NCBI RefSeq assembly: GCF_017873715.1
Contig: NZ_JAGGKM010000006.1
Coordinates: forward strand, 124,001 to 188,000
Direction: 5' to 3'
Source of the DNA: Cytobacillus luteolus
GTDB taxonomy: Bacteria > Bacillota > Bacilli > Bacillales > Bacillaceae_L
Length of the DNA: 64,000 bases
Within the stretch, counting starts at the first letter, position 1. Every line of letters starts with the position of its first letter. Shown here one piece after another: positions 24,393-33,457 of this stretch. A program made the translations under genes and the position numbers. The notes beneath the pieces were generated by a model. It was not told the DNA's origin and ran no database searches. It saw nothing but the letters and a program-made list of their open reading frames with translations.

Positions 24393-24654
24393 TGACTTCA
24401 CCCTTTCAAGTAGATGATATTGTACGACAGAAAAACCATGAACAACGAATTCATGGTTAAAACACTACAGGAGACACAGCCTATAGGGATTTTTCATATG
24501 TAATTTTCAAGAGACGTATTTGTCATTATATTACAAGTAGGAATCCTTTGCAATGTTTTCTGAACGTTCCGAGAAATTTTATATTATAGTAAGAGGACTT
24601 AAAACAAATCTAACGAATTACTTTAAATAGCTTATAAAAAAAGGAGAGCAAATT

Positions 24655-25863
24655 ATGCTAAACAGTATTACTCCCGACTTATTTATTAATGACCCTTATT
24701 CTATATTTAATACAGCCCGCGAAAATAATCCCGTTTTATTTGGAAACTTCCTTAATTCAACAGGCTGGCTCATTACTGGCTATAAGGAAGCTGAATTTGT
24801 ATTAAAAGATCCACGTTTTATTAAGGAGGGCAGAAAACTATTTCCTCCTGAAGCTCTAGCAACCTTCTCAGAAAGGGTTATGCCAGCCATAGCACTTACA
24901 AGAAATATGATGTTATTTCGTGATGCACCTGATCACACCCGCCTTCGTAATCTTGTAAATAAAGCATTTACACCTAAGATGGTAGAGCGCTTACGTCCAG
25001 CTATTGAAGATATCTCTTCGTATCTCTTAACTGCTCGAAAAGGACAGTCTCAACATGAACTTATCAGGGACTTTTCATATTTATTACCTGTCTTTGTTAT
25101 TACTGAGCTATTAGGTGTGCCTAAAGAAGATCGCGAACTTTTCCGGAAATGGTCTGATGCATTTATAAAGTTCATTGATTTTAATACAACAATGGATGAT
25201 TTAGAATCTGTGTCAGATGACCTTAAAGAAGCAAGTAACTATTTTCGTGAACTCATTTCTAAAAAAAGAATTACTCCACAAGAAGATTTACTAAGTGGAT
25301 TGATTCAGGCTGAAGCAAATGGAGATAACCTAAACGAAGATGAAATGATTGCTACCTGTTTACTATTGTTAGTTGCAGGTCATGAAACAACGGTGAACCT
25401 TATTACGAATGCCTATTATTTGTTACTAACGCATCCAGAGCAATTAAAACTTGTTCAGGAAGATCGTTCTCTTATTTCGAATGTTGTTGAGGAAACATTA
25501 CGCTTTGAACCACCAGTATTAATGACATCTAGGTGGGTCGCAGAGGATATGGAACTTGCAGGACAGCAACTGAAGAAAGGGCAAATTGCCTTTATTTCAT
25601 TAGCAGGTGCAAATCGAGATCCGTTGGTTAACGCTGATCCTAATTCATTTAACATTCTAAGAGAGTCTATTAAGCATTTATCATTTGCTTCAGGTCCTCA
25701 CTTTTGTCTTGGTGCACCACTTGCTAGACTTGAAGGGATTATTGCATTAGAAAAACTAGTAGAGTGCTTTGCAAATCCGCGCTTACTAGAGAAGCCCGTA
25801 TGGAGAAAAAATTTCGCATTCCGTGGATTTGAAGCCCTTCATTTTGAAGCAGAAACGAGGTAG
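24655..25863 (+). CDS. Cytochrome P450 (bacterial class I type)
   Basis: A 402-aa soluble haem monooxygenase. It has the oxygen-binding helix LLVAGHETTVN (about 239-249), ExxR as EETLR (Glu280, Arg283) and the haem loop FASGPHFCLGAPLARLE with ligand Cys351. It also has the DAPDHTRLRNLV block typical of CYP107/CYP109-type bacterial P450s. Substrate unknown, likely a fatty acid, steroid or terpenoid. Redox partners are not encoded nearby. Strong AAAGGAGAG ribosome site. It abuts the GDPD gene with no gap, so both share a transcript. Confidence 0.9.
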   Translation: MLNSITPDLFINDPYSIFNTARENNPVLFGNFLNSTGWLITGYKEAEFVLKDPRFIKEGRKLFPPEALATFSERVMPAIALTRNMMLFRDAPDHTRLRNLVNKAFTPKMVERLRPAIEDISSYLLTARKGQSQHELIRDFSYLLPVFVITELLGVPKEDRELFRKWSDAFIKFIDFNTTMDDLESVSDDLKEASNYFRELISKKRITPQEDLLSGLIQAEANGDNLNEDEMIATCLLLLVAGHETTVNLITNAYYLLLTHPEQLKLVQEDRSLISNVVEETLRFEPPVLMTSRWVAEDMELAGQQLKKGQIAFISLAGANRDPLVNADPNSFNILRESIKHLSFASGPHFCLGAPLARLEGIIALEKLVECFANPRLLEKPVWRKNFAFRGFEALHFEAETR

Positions 25864-26808
25864 ATGATACAAATGGTTCAAGTTGCCTTAGAAACGAAAA
25901 AACCTAAAAGGAGACGATATATCATTCTTATTGCTCTACTTTTTCTCTTTATGGTATTTTTACTAGTTAACTTCTTACCCGTTGAAAAGAGACCTGAACG
26001 CGCTTTTTTTGCCCATGACAGACCACTTGTCATCGCGCATCAGGGTGGTGAGCATTTAGCTCCTTCAAGTACGATGGCTTCTTTTTCCGTCGCAGATGAG
26101 CTTAATGTAGATGTACTCGAATTTGATATTCACATTACAAAAGATGGGCATCTCGTAACCATTCATGATAATACAGTTGATAGAACTACCAATGGTAATG
26201 GACTTGTTGCAGATTTAACTTTAGCTGAGATTCAGGAGCTAGATGCTGGTTATTACTTTAAAGATTTAAATGGAGAATACAGTTATCGGGACAAAGGAGT
26301 TTATATTCCAACAGTTGAAGAGGTTTTTCAAACTTTCGGTGACAAAAGGATGGTCATAGAAATTAAAGCAACAAACCCACCAGAAAGCTATGATGAAATT
26401 GCACAAAAACTATGGGAACTTCTTGAGAAATATAAGCTTGAGGAACAGGTCAATATTGTTTCATTTGACCAAAAAGTGGTTGATACGTTTCAAACCTACT
26501 CAAAAGGAATTACACCAGTAGCCGGAGGAAAGCAAGAGGTTGTAAAGTTTGTTTTAGCTCACAAACTATTTGCTAGAAACCTTTATAATCCTAGTGTAGA
26601 TGCGTTACAGATTCCTACAAGTGAAAGTATTTTTGATTTAACAGATAAGAAAATCATTGAAGGTGCCCATCGAAGAGGCATGGAGGTTCATTACTGGACC
26701 ATTAATGATAAAGAAACAATGCGCTTCCTCATTGAAGCAGGTGCAGACGGAATTATGACTGACCGACCTGATTTAATGATTGAACTGCTTGAAGAAATGG
26801 GCTTCTAG
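25864..26808 (+). CDS. Membrane-anchored glycerophosphodiester phosphodiesterase
   Basis: A 314-aa GDPD-family enzyme that splits glycerophosphodiesters to glycerol-3-phosphate and an alcohol. A single N-terminal membrane helix (about 19-37) anchors an extracytoplasmic catalytic domain. It has HQGGEHLAPSSTMASF (His59), LEFDIHITKDGHLVTIHD (Glu/Asp and catalytic His) and WTINDKETM...GADGIMTDRPD at the end. HQGG replaces the usual HRG, so the second residue is altered; the other catalytic residues are kept. It starts directly after the P450 stop; an in-frame ATG at 25873 is an alternative start. Confidence 0.88.
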   Translation: MIQMVQVALETKKPKRRRYIILIALLFLFMVFLLVNFLPVEKRPERAFFAHDRPLVIAHQGGEHLAPSSTMASFSVADELNVDVLEFDIHITKDGHLVTIHDNTVDRTTNGNGLVADLTLAEIQELDAGYYFKDLNGEYSYRDKGVYIPTVEEVFQTFGDKRMVIEIKATNPPESYDEIAQKLWELLEKYKLEEQVNIVSFDQKVVDTFQTYSKGITPVAGGKQEVVKFVLAHKLFARNLYNPSVDALQIPTSESIFDLTDKKIIEGAHRRGMEVHYWTINDKETMRFLIEAGADGIMTDRPDLMIELLEEMGF

Positions 26809-26892
26809 TAATTATTTCACTAGACATGTATTACTTGGCTTACTTTTGTATTATAATAAGTAGAAAACTTAAATTAAAGGAGATTGCTATTC

Positions 26893-27099
26893 ATGACAAA
26901 CTCTTCAAATAATGAACAAGAAGTAGTTACTGAAACTAAAAAATTAAGTCTACAAGAACTTGCGAAACAAAGATTAGCTAGCAAAAAGCAAGAACAAAAC
27001 GCAGGAAAAACGGGTGGAAATGCTGGTTTACAAGGTCAAAAAATGAAAAGTCAAATGACAAAGAAACCTAGCAATACACGTAGAAAAATGGGCTCTTAA
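26893..27099 (+). CDS. Small hydrophilic protein upstream of ywbE
   Basis: A 68-aa basic, Gln/Lys/Asn-rich protein without hydrophobic core, probably disordered, ending in KKPSNTRRKMGS. AAAGGAG lies 10 nt before ATG 26893. Its TAA overlaps the ATG of ywbE by one base (TAATG), so the two are translationally coupled. Family not recognised; RNA or ribosome binding is possible from the charge. Confidence 0.65.
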   Translation: MTNSSNNEQEVVTETKKLSLQELAKQRLASKKQEQNAGKTGGNAGLQGQKMKSQMTKKPSNTRRKMGS

Positions 27100-27290
27100 T
27101 GAGCGGTCAACAACGCAGTAATATTCGTGCAGGATTGAATGTAAATATCATCCTTAAGGAAGACCAACGTACTGGAAAGAAAACGCAAGGTGTTGTAAAA
27201 GACATCCTTACTAAATCAAGCTTTCATCCTCATGGAATTAAAGTTAGACTTGAGTCTGGTCAGGTTGGTAGGGTTATAGATATTCTTTAG
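27099..27290 (+). CDS. ywbE: YwbE-family protein
   Basis: A 63-aa protein with the family pattern NIRAGLNVNIILKEDQRTGK, GVVKDILTKSSFHPHGIKVR and LESGQVGRV. The sequence has an SH3/KOW-like feel of small beta barrels. Family members are conserved across Bacilli with unknown function. Coupled to the upstream 68-aa gene through a TAATG junction. Confidence 0.85.
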   Translation: MSGQQRSNIRAGLNVNIILKEDQRTGKKTQGVVKDILTKSSFHPHGIKVRLESGQVGRVIDIL

Positions 27291-27325
27291 GGTTATTCCT
27301 CGGCATGATGTTTATCTTAAGATTT

Positions 27326-27365
27326 AAGCGTGAAATCCAACAAGGATGCGCGCTTTTATTTTTGT
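27326..27365 (+). terminator. Probable terminator after ywbE
   Basis: AAGCG at 27326-27330 and CGCTT at 27351-27355, with inner ATCC/GGAT pairing, are followed by TTATTTTTG. Confidence 0.6.
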
Positions 27366-27401
27366 TAAATTACCTTTTCGGACTCTTTTAACACTCTTGT
27401 T

Positions 27402-28025
27402 GCTCAACCTGACCGAATCACACTGCTTTTCAGACTAGTTCATCACACTTATCGCTCAACCTGTCCGAATCACACTGCTTTTCAGACTAGTTCATCACAC
27501 TTGGCGCTCAACCTGTCCCAATCACACTGCTTTTCAGACTAGTTCATCACACTTATCGCTCAACCTGTCCCAATCACACTGCTCTTCAGACTAGTTCATC
27601 ACACTTCCCGCTCAACCTGTCCGAATCACATCGCTTTTCAGACTAGTTCATCACACTTATCGCTCAACCTGTCCGAATCACACTGCTTTTCAGACTAGCT
27701 CATCACACTTCCCATTCAACCTGTCCCAATCACACTGCTCTTCAGACTAGTTCATCACACTTCCCACTCAACCTGTCCGAATCACACTGCTTTTCAGACT
27801 AGTTCATCACACTTGGCGCTCAACCTGTCCCAATCACACTGCTTTTCAGACTAGTTCATCACACTTATCGCTCAACCTGTCCCAATCACACTGCTCTTCA
27901 GACTAGTTCATCACACTTCCCGCTCAACCTGTCCGAATCACATCGCTTTTCAGACTAGTTCATCACACTTGTCGCTCAACCTGTCCCAATCACATCGCTT
28001 TTCAGACTAGTTCAACAGCAATATG
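27402..28025. repeat. Tandem repeat, 12 units of exactly 52 bp
   Basis: Units start at 27402 and every 52 bp to 27974 (GCTCAACCTGTCCGAATCAC, then TGCTTTTCAGACTAGTTCAT, then CACACTTATC in most). Variants fall at a few fixed sites. Units 2-5 and 8-11 carry the same variant order, so a 312-bp block of six units was duplicated. Each unit holds two degenerate 26-bp halves that share ATCACACT. The array fills the gap between ywbE and the SDR-like gene and has no open frame with a ribosome site. Confidence 0.92.
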
Positions 28026-28077
28026 GTTCAACAAGTCTGAATACGTAGTTTTTTCGAACTTCACATAGAGTAAAACT

Positions 28078-28734
28078 CTATTCCACTCTTTCAATTTCAT
28101 CCGACTCATAAACAGTATATGCCTTATTTGATGGACCCACTGCTTTTTTATACATCGCAAGAGCTACCTGCTTCGCTTCTATGGCTCTGTACTTTCTCCA
28201 CGGCCCCACTAATGCAAAGAATACGAATTTCATAACATATTCTCCCGCTTTTTCTCCTAGGCGAAATTCGTTTCGATTTCCTAGAAGTAAAGATGGCCTA
28301 AAAATATGAACATGTGGCAGACCAATCCCTTTTAACCCTTCCTCCAACTTACCTTTTACTTGGTTATAGAAAATCTTAGATTTACTATTTGCTCCCATTG
28401 CGGACACCACTAAATATTGCTTAGCACCATTCTCCGCTCCCCATTTCGCAAGCTCAATTGGATACTGTAGATCTACTTTTAAAAAGTTTTCTTTTGTTTT
28501 CGCCTTTTTAATTGTGGTTCCTAAGCAGCAAAAAATATCATCTACAGCCTCAAGATTGTCCCAGGGAGACTCATCAAAATTCACCTTTTTAACAACCAGA
28601 TTTGGATGCTTAACAGGATAATCACCACGTACTAAAATCGTTACACGTTTATACTCATTGCTGTGCAATAAATACTTCACCAACTCATTTCCAACTAAAC
28701 CTGTAGCCCCCACGAGTAATGCAGTTCTTTCCAT
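28078..28734 (-). CDS. NAD(P)-binding atypical SDR / NmrA-like protein
   Basis: A 218-aa Rossmann protein: LLVGATGLVGNELVKYLL gives the glycine motif GATGLVG at the N terminus. FCCLGTTIKKAKT, YLVVSAMGANSKSK and the YNQVKGKLEEGL block (YxxxK) follow. It resembles the HTATIP2/HIM1-like group of oxidoreductases in Bacillus. Substrate unknown. GGGAG precedes the ATG; the downstream neighbour is the 52-bp array, the upstream one the helicase gene behind a terminator. Confidence 0.8.
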   Translation of the reverse strand: MERTALLVGATGLVGNELVKYLLHSNEYKRVTILVRGDYPVKHPNLVVKKVNFDESPWDNLEAVDDIFCCLGTTIKKAKTKENFLKVDLQYPIELAKWGAENGAKQYLVVSAMGANSKSKIFYNQVKGKLEEGLKGIGLPHVHIFRPSLLLGNRNEFRLGEKAGEYVMKFVFFALVGPWRKYRAIEAKQVALAMYKKAVGPSNKAYTVYESDEIERVE

Positions 28735-28753
28735 TCAAGTTACTCCCTTCTAT

Positions 28754-28778
28754 AAAAAAGAGAGGATTTTCTCCTCCC
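28754..28778 (-). terminator. Terminator of the helicase gene
   Basis: On the - strand GGAGGA-GAAAA-TCCTCT is followed by T6. It lies immediately downstream of the helicase stop and before the SDR-like gene. Confidence 0.7.
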
Positions 28779-28780
28779 TT

Positions 28781-30049
28781 TTACTTTTTATTTCTTTTTG
28801 ATTGTGAAGCTGATACTGGTGTTTTACGATCATTATTTCTTTTTGGTTGAGAACCCGTCATTGGTGTTTTACGATCATTATTCCCTTTCCGTTGCGACCC
28901 TGCCATTGGTGTTTTACGCTCATCGGCAATTTGCCCTTTGAAGAACACTTTTTTACTAACAGTGAAGCCTAATTCACGCGCGTACTGCTTTAATGTTCTT
29001 TCTTCTCTTTCTGTAACAATCGAAATAACCGTTCCTGCTGCGCCCGCTCTTCCTGTTCGACCTGAACGATGTGTATATTGAGTCAAATCTTCTGCAAGAT
29101 CAAAGTGAACAACATGGCTCAATCCCTCGATATCTAAGCCCCTTGCTGCTACATCTGTTGCTACTAACATTGGAACTTTCCCTGCTCTAAAGGACTTAAT
29201 CGCATTTGCTCTCTCTTCCTTTTTTGAATCACTGTGTAGAACAGACAGAGGAATACGCTTAAATTGGAGCTTTTCAGCTACCACAGCAAGATTTCCGATA
29301 TCTTTTACGAAAGTTAAGGCTTTTACATTTTCAAGACGTCCTATTTTCTCAAGAGTTTCAACCTTGTCTCGTGAGTCACATACAAAATAAATATGGTCAA
29401 CCTTGGATTTAGGCATATCCTCTTTCGTAACCTTAATGACTTCCGGATTGTTCATAAACACTCTTGCTGCTCTTTCCGTATGAGCAGGCATTGTTGCAGA
29501 GAATAGAACAATTTGACGATCAGCTAGCGTTGTCTTAATAATATTTTCAACCGTATTTGTATGCTCAGGTACAAGTAATTGATCACCTTCATCTAAGACA
29601 ATCGTTTTTACCTCATGCATTTTTAACTTCTTCTGTTTAATTAATTCTGAAACTCTCCCTGGCGTACCTACTACAACTTGAGGACGTTTCTTTAGCTTTT
29701 CTAGCTGACGTTTCACATTCGCTCCACCAATAAAACTTGCCCCTCTAATTCCACTACCTTCTGCCCATTTCTGGACTTCCAGGTTAATTTGCATTACTAA
29801 TTCATGTGAAGAAGCTAAGATAAGTGCTTGAACTCCACCATGCTCTGGATCAATTTTATTTAAAAGCGGCATTAAATATGCTAATGTTTTACCTGTACCA
29901 GTTGGTGATTCAACGATAATATCTTTTCCTTCTAACACCTGTGGTGCTGCCTTAACCTGAACAGCTGTTGGGCTTGCAAACCCTGATTTCTCCCACGCTT
30001 CTTGCAAGAACGGTTTTGTCTGACTTAAAAAATCCCATTTCTCCGACAT
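28781..30049 (-). CDS. yfmL: DEAD-box-type RNA helicase (YfmL-like) with DEGD motif and repeat tail
   Basis: A 422-aa ATP-dependent RNA helicase. Motifs: SPTGTGKT (I), TPGRVSE (Ib), VLDEGD (II, with Gly for Ala), SATMP (III), DVAARGLDIEG (V) and HRSGRTGRAG (VI). In B. subtilis YfmL helps 50S ribosome assembly and cold growth; the size of the core fits that subgroup. The C terminus (about 378-422) is a basic tail with three copies of RKTP(M/V)xxSQxKxN, expected to bind RNA. GGAG precedes the ATG. Subgroup assignment is less certain than the family. Confidence 0.82.
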   Translation of the reverse strand: MSEKWDFLSQTKPFLQEAWEKSGFASPTAVQVKAAPQVLEGKDIIVESPTGTGKTLAYLMPLLNKIDPEHGGVQALILASSHELVMQINLEVQKWAEGSGIRGASFIGGANVKRQLEKLKKRPQVVVGTPGRVSELIKQKKLKMHEVKTIVLDEGDQLLVPEHTNTVENIIKTTLADRQIVLFSATMPAHTERAARVFMNNPEVIKVTKEDMPKSKVDHIYFVCDSRDKVETLEKIGRLENVKALTFVKDIGNLAVVAEKLQFKRIPLSVLHSDSKKEERANAIKSFRAGKVPMLVATDVAARGLDIEGLSHVVHFDLAEDLTQYTHRSGRTGRAGAAGTVISIVTEREERTLKQYARELGFTVSKKVFFKGQIADERKTPMAGSQRKGNNDRKTPMTGSQPKRNNDRKTPVSASQSKRNKK

Positions 30050-30152
30050 AATAGTCTCCTTTTTACTTATATGTAATAAATAATCATCTAAGATTAGTGT
30101 TAACCATTTCCTTCAAATTCAATGATAATAATCTCACATATCATACCATAAG

Positions 30153-30185
30153 AAAAAACAAAAAGAACCCCAAAAGGTGGAGTTC
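30153..30185 (-). terminator. Terminator of the nas-sir operon
   Basis: GAACTCC pairs with GGGGTTC on the - strand, followed by TTTTTGTTTTTT. It lies 3 nt after the sirC stop. Confidence 0.75.
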
Positions 30186-30187
30186 AG

Positions 30188-30811
30188 TCACTTAAGAGCT
30201 TGTTTTAACAATTCTTCAAACATTTCCTTACGATTGCTATTCTCATAAAAGTTTTTGTCAATAATTGCTGTTAAGAGGTTGCTCTTTATAGCCGGATCCT
30301 CTATTTCATTAATGATTTTTTGACGTGCATCAAAAAGAAAGTCCACAAAGCTTTCATAGCTCTCATCATACTTATTCTCGAGCTCTTGCTTTATTTTTTT
30401 AGCAAGAGTTGGGCTTGCTCCTGAGGTTGATATCGTCAATTGTAATCTTCCCCTTGTAACGGTTGAAGGAACCTGGAAATCAGATTCAAGTGGAGAATCA
30501 ACTAGTAAACATAGTAATTGTTTTTCCTCCGCTGCCTTTCTTACCTCTTTATTCACACTCTTATTATTTGTTGCCCCAAATACTAGCAAGGGATAGGTTA
30601 AGTCTTTAGATTCAAAGGTTTTCTCTTTCCACTGTATTCTTTGCTTTTGAACTAACTCCGAGAGACCTTCCGTAACAGTAGGACTAATGATAGTAACGTT
30701 TGCATTTGCTTCTAATAACCCAAGTACTTTACGCTCTGCTACTTTCCCTCCCCCTACCACTACAACCTGTTTCCCATCTAGATCTAGCATAATAGGATAA
30801 TATCGCTTCAT
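30188..30811 (-). CDS. sirC: Precorrin-2 dehydrogenase (sirohaem synthesis)
   Basis: A 207-aa NAD-dependent enzyme that oxidises precorrin-2 to sirohydrochlorin. It begins YYPIMLDLDGKQVVVVGGGK with the Rossmann motif GGGKVAERK, and has TISTSGASPTLAKKIK, the usual CysG-N/SirC motif. It lacks the chelatase and methyltransferase parts, which are separate genes here. Last gene of the operon; its ATG overlaps the sirB TAA (TAATG). B. subtilis equivalent: YlnF. Confidence 0.9.
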   Translation of the reverse strand: MKRYYPIMLDLDGKQVVVVGGGKVAERKVLGLLEANANVTIISPTVTEGLSELVQKQRIQWKEKTFESKDLTYPLLVFGATNNKSVNKEVRKAAEEKQLLCLLVDSPLESDFQVPSTVTRGRLQLTISTSGASPTLAKKIKQELENKYDESYESFVDFLFDARQKIINEIEDPAIKSNLLTAIIDKNFYENSNRKEMFEELLKQALK

Positions 30812-31554
30812 TACCTTTCCTCCTTAAAGGAAAGCTCGTATACCCGCTTCAAAACGATGCTCTTTAGCCTATAATCAAACCCCAATGGCTCACAAAGTAT
30901 TATTTCAGTCTCACTGTGATTAACCGATGATATTTCATCGTTCATTTTTGAAATAAATCCACCTTTAAATAATAAGAATGGAAGCACCACTAACTGCTGA
31001 TAATCACCTTTCACCCGTCTTTCTAATTCAACACTAAAGGCAGGCTCTTGTGCTTTCAAATAAGACGTAAAGATAGGGCTTTTGGATTCACTTTCTACTT
31101 TCCTTCTAATCTCTTCAAATTCCACCCCGGCTTCTGGTTCTCGACTTCCATGACCAACTAACAATATACCTCGCGACTCAGATGATGATTTCTCATTGAT
31201 GCGCCGTAGTAAGATGTCCACCATGAGATCATCAGCACCTAGGGGCCGCCCATATAAAAATGACAGATATGGATATTCTTGTTCTAGGGCCTTAATTTCA
31301 TTCGGAATGTCTACAGTGACATGAATACCAGAAAGTAGTAGAACAGGAATAACCTTAATGTTCGTTGCACCTTTTAAAATACATTCCTCAACCGCTTCCT
31401 TAATGGTTGGCTTTTCTAGTTCCAGAAAGCCATAAGCTTGTATTGGTGTACCAACCTCTGTCATTACTTCTTTAATGAATTGGACAAACTCATTATTTGC
31501 AGTAGCATTTCGACTTCCATGTCCAATATAAACAACCGCCTCCACATTAATCAC
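30811..31554 (-). CDS. sirB: Sirohydrochlorin ferrochelatase (CbiX/SirB type)
   Basis: A 247-aa chelatase that inserts Fe2+ into sirohydrochlorin, giving sirohaem. Two homologous halves each show a metal-binding GHGSR: YIGHGSRNA at the N terminus (His12) and LVGHGSREP in the middle (about 129), with VIPVLLLSGIHVT and VVLPFLLFKGGF. The GTG start at 31554 overlaps nasF by 8 nt, so the genes are coupled. B. subtilis equivalent: YlnE. Confidence 0.9.
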   Translation of the reverse strand: MINVEAVVYIGHGSRNATANNEFVQFIKEVMTEVGTPIQAYGFLELEKPTIKEAVEECILKGATNIKVIPVLLLSGIHVTVDIPNEIKALEQEYPYLSFLYGRPLGADDLMVDILLRRINEKSSSESRGILLVGHGSREPEAGVEFEEIRRKVESESKSPIFTSYLKAQEPAFSVELERRVKGDYQQLVVLPFLLFKGGFISKMNDEISSVNHSETEIILCEPLGFDYRLKSIVLKRVYELSFKEER

Positions 31555-33040
31555 CTACAGTCACTTGAAGTTTTCTAACAGTAGATTTCCTGCTTAAACA
31601 TTCTACCAGCCCTTCAGCAGTGGCCACTTCAGGCATATCATCTGGAAGGATGTTATTTACCACACTCGCTTCCCATGTGTTACTTCCCATACATATCACC
31701 TTAAGGTTTGCAAGAAACTCATTTGAATTCACACCCGCACTCCTCAACCCTTCTAAAAATGCCTGGACAGAAGCACTACTTGGAAATACAACCGTATCTA
31801 GTGTTGATTCTTCTAGCATACGAAGGAATAACGGGAAATAGTGTTCGTCTAGACGTTTATAGCTTGTTACTAAAAAATCACATTTAGCGAATTGCCTCGT
31901 GTAGTCTTGTTTATTTTTTAAAGCATAATCATCTCCAACAACCAGTACTTCTGATTGATTATACTGTTTATCTATCAGCTTTCCAAAAATACCTCTCACA
32001 TTTAGTTTTTGAATGGTTTTACTAGATAAACCATAAAAATCTGCTTGTACTTTACGAATATCAACTCTGTTAGAAAAGAGCAGCTGGAAAAACTCTTCTA
32101 CACTTTCGTCAGAGGTGAAAATAATTTTTTCATATGTTTCAATTTTTTCAAGGATTTTAATATCAATTAACACAGGCTTCTTTTTCCACTTTGGAAATTC
32201 AATAACATCTGCACCTTGTTCCACTAACTCTTTCGCTACTTTACTGCTACCTGTATTTGTTCTTGCAAGTAAGATTTGTCGACCAAATAGAGGCTTTTCT
32301 TCAAACCAGCTTACTCGTTCACGTAGAGCCACTATGCTACCTACTAAAGTGATCGCTGGATTGCTAAACTTCTCTGTTCTTGCTTTTTGGGCTATTGTTG
32401 CTAGTGTGCCTTCAAGTGTTTTTTGACGGCCAAAAGTTCCCCATTGAATTAAAATAACAGGTGTACCCTCAGGCTTGCCCTCTTTTATTAATCCTGCACT
32501 TATAAATTCAAGATTACCTACACCCATATAAAAGGCGATGGTATCGATACTAACGAGTCCCTTCCAGTCAAGTTTAGGTCTACCATCAACTGATTTGTCA
32601 TGTGCAGTCACAATCGCAAATGACTCTCCATATTCGCGGTGGGTTACGGGAATTCCAGCATATAAAGGTGCTGCAATACCTGATGTAATACCTGGTACGA
32701 TTTCAAATGGAATGCCATGTTCTTTTAAAGCAACCGCTTCTTCTCCTACTCTTCCAAATACCCCAGGGTCACCACCTTTTAAACGTACAACCAGTTTTCC
32801 TTCAAATGCCTTTTTCACTAAAAGTTCATTAATTTCTTCCTGTCTTAAAATATGGCGGTGAGGAAGTTTTCCACAGTAAATGAGTTCACAATCATCCTTT
32901 ACAAAATCAAGCAATTTTGGGTTTACTAAACGATCGTATAAAACCACTTCTGCCTTACGTAACACTTCCATTCCTTTTACAGTAATAAGCTGTATATCTC
33001 CAGGACCTGCTCCTACTAAAAACACTTTCCCTTTTTTCAT
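31547..33040 (-). CDS. nasF: Uroporphyrinogen-III methyltransferase fused to a HemD-like domain
   Basis: A 497-aa bifunctional-looking protein. Residues 1-250 are the SAM-dependent methyltransferase making precorrin-2: VFLVGAGPGDIQLITVKG, VRLKGGDPGVFGR, VVPGITSGIAAPLYAGIPVTHR. Residues 260-490 resemble uroporphyrinogen-III synthase (LARTNTGSSKVAKELVEQGA; FPSSASVQAFLEGL), often poorly conserved in this fusion. The length is close to B. subtilis NasF (483 aa). ATG 33040 follows GGAGGG; the upstream in-frame extension to 33112 is discarded. It supplies sirohaem for NasD. Confidence 0.88.
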   Translation of the reverse strand: MKKGKVFLVGAGPGDIQLITVKGMEVLRKAEVVLYDRLVNPKLLDFVKDDCELIYCGKLPHRHILRQEEINELLVKKAFEGKLVVRLKGGDPGVFGRVGEEAVALKEHGIPFEIVPGITSGIAAPLYAGIPVTHREYGESFAIVTAHDKSVDGRPKLDWKGLVSIDTIAFYMGVGNLEFISAGLIKEGKPEGTPVILIQWGTFGRQKTLEGTLATIAQKARTEKFSNPAITLVGSIVALRERVSWFEEKPLFGRQILLARTNTGSSKVAKELVEQGADVIEFPKWKKKPVLIDIKILEKIETYEKIIFTSDESVEEFFQLLFSNRVDIRKVQADFYGLSSKTIQKLNVRGIFGKLIDKQYNQSEVLVVGDDYALKNKQDYTRQFAKCDFLVTSYKRLDEHYFPLFLRMLEESTLDTVVFPSSASVQAFLEGLRSAGVNSNEFLANLKVICMGSNTWEASVVNNILPDDMPEVATAEGLVECLSRKSTVRKLQVTVGD

Positions 33041-33116
33041 GTTGTATCCCTCCAAGGTGTGTCCCATTATATAAATAATGAGGGGACACCTTGAGAAGTA
33101 TCCGCTCACCATACCG

Positions 33117-33437
33117 TTATAATAGGATAAATATTTTATCTTCTAACGTTTCTATCTCGTAAACTTTTACCATACCTGAATCGGGTGCCTGCACCTTTCC
33201 ATCGATTAATGAAATCTTCCAATCGTATAGTGGACAAAATACAAACTCTCCACTAACTAATCCATCGACTAGTGTCCCTCCCTTAGGATGTGGACTTTTA
33301 TTTTGAAGGGCTCTAACTGTGCCGTGTGACGTTTTAAATAAGGCAATCTCTAGAGAACCAATTGTAATCAACCTTCCAGTTCTCTCTTGCAATTCACTTA
33401 GTCTAGCAACTTCGACTATACTTTTAGTTCCGAGCAT
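33117..33437 (-). CDS. nasE: Nitrite reductase small subunit, Rieske fold without full cluster ligands
   Basis: A 106-aa small subunit of NAD(P)H-dependent assimilatory nitrite reductase. The fold is Rieske-like, but the two ligand boxes are broken. Where CxH is expected the sequence reads NKSPHPKGG (Cys to Ser), and where CxxH is expected it reads FCPLYDWK (His to Tyr). A 2Fe-2S cluster is therefore unlikely, as in other NirD proteins that act structurally. GGAG precedes the ATG. Located between nasD and nasF. Confidence 0.88.
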   Translation of the reverse strand: MLGTKSIVEVARLSELQERTGRLITIGSLEIALFKTSHGTVRALQNKSPHPKGGTLVDGLVSGEFVFCPLYDWKISLIDGKVQAPDSGMVKVYEIETLEDKIFILL

Positions 33438-33457
33438 ATGACTTACTCCTTTCTCTT

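Noticed and set aside
24423-24480. Palindrome AACCATGAA...TTCATGGTT between helD and the P450 gene as an operator
   Set aside because: A single inverted repeat without match to a known regulator and away from a clear promoter; not enough to call.
27402-28025. CRISPR array
   Set aside because: The units are contiguous and whole-unit repeats without variable spacers, and no cas genes are nearby.
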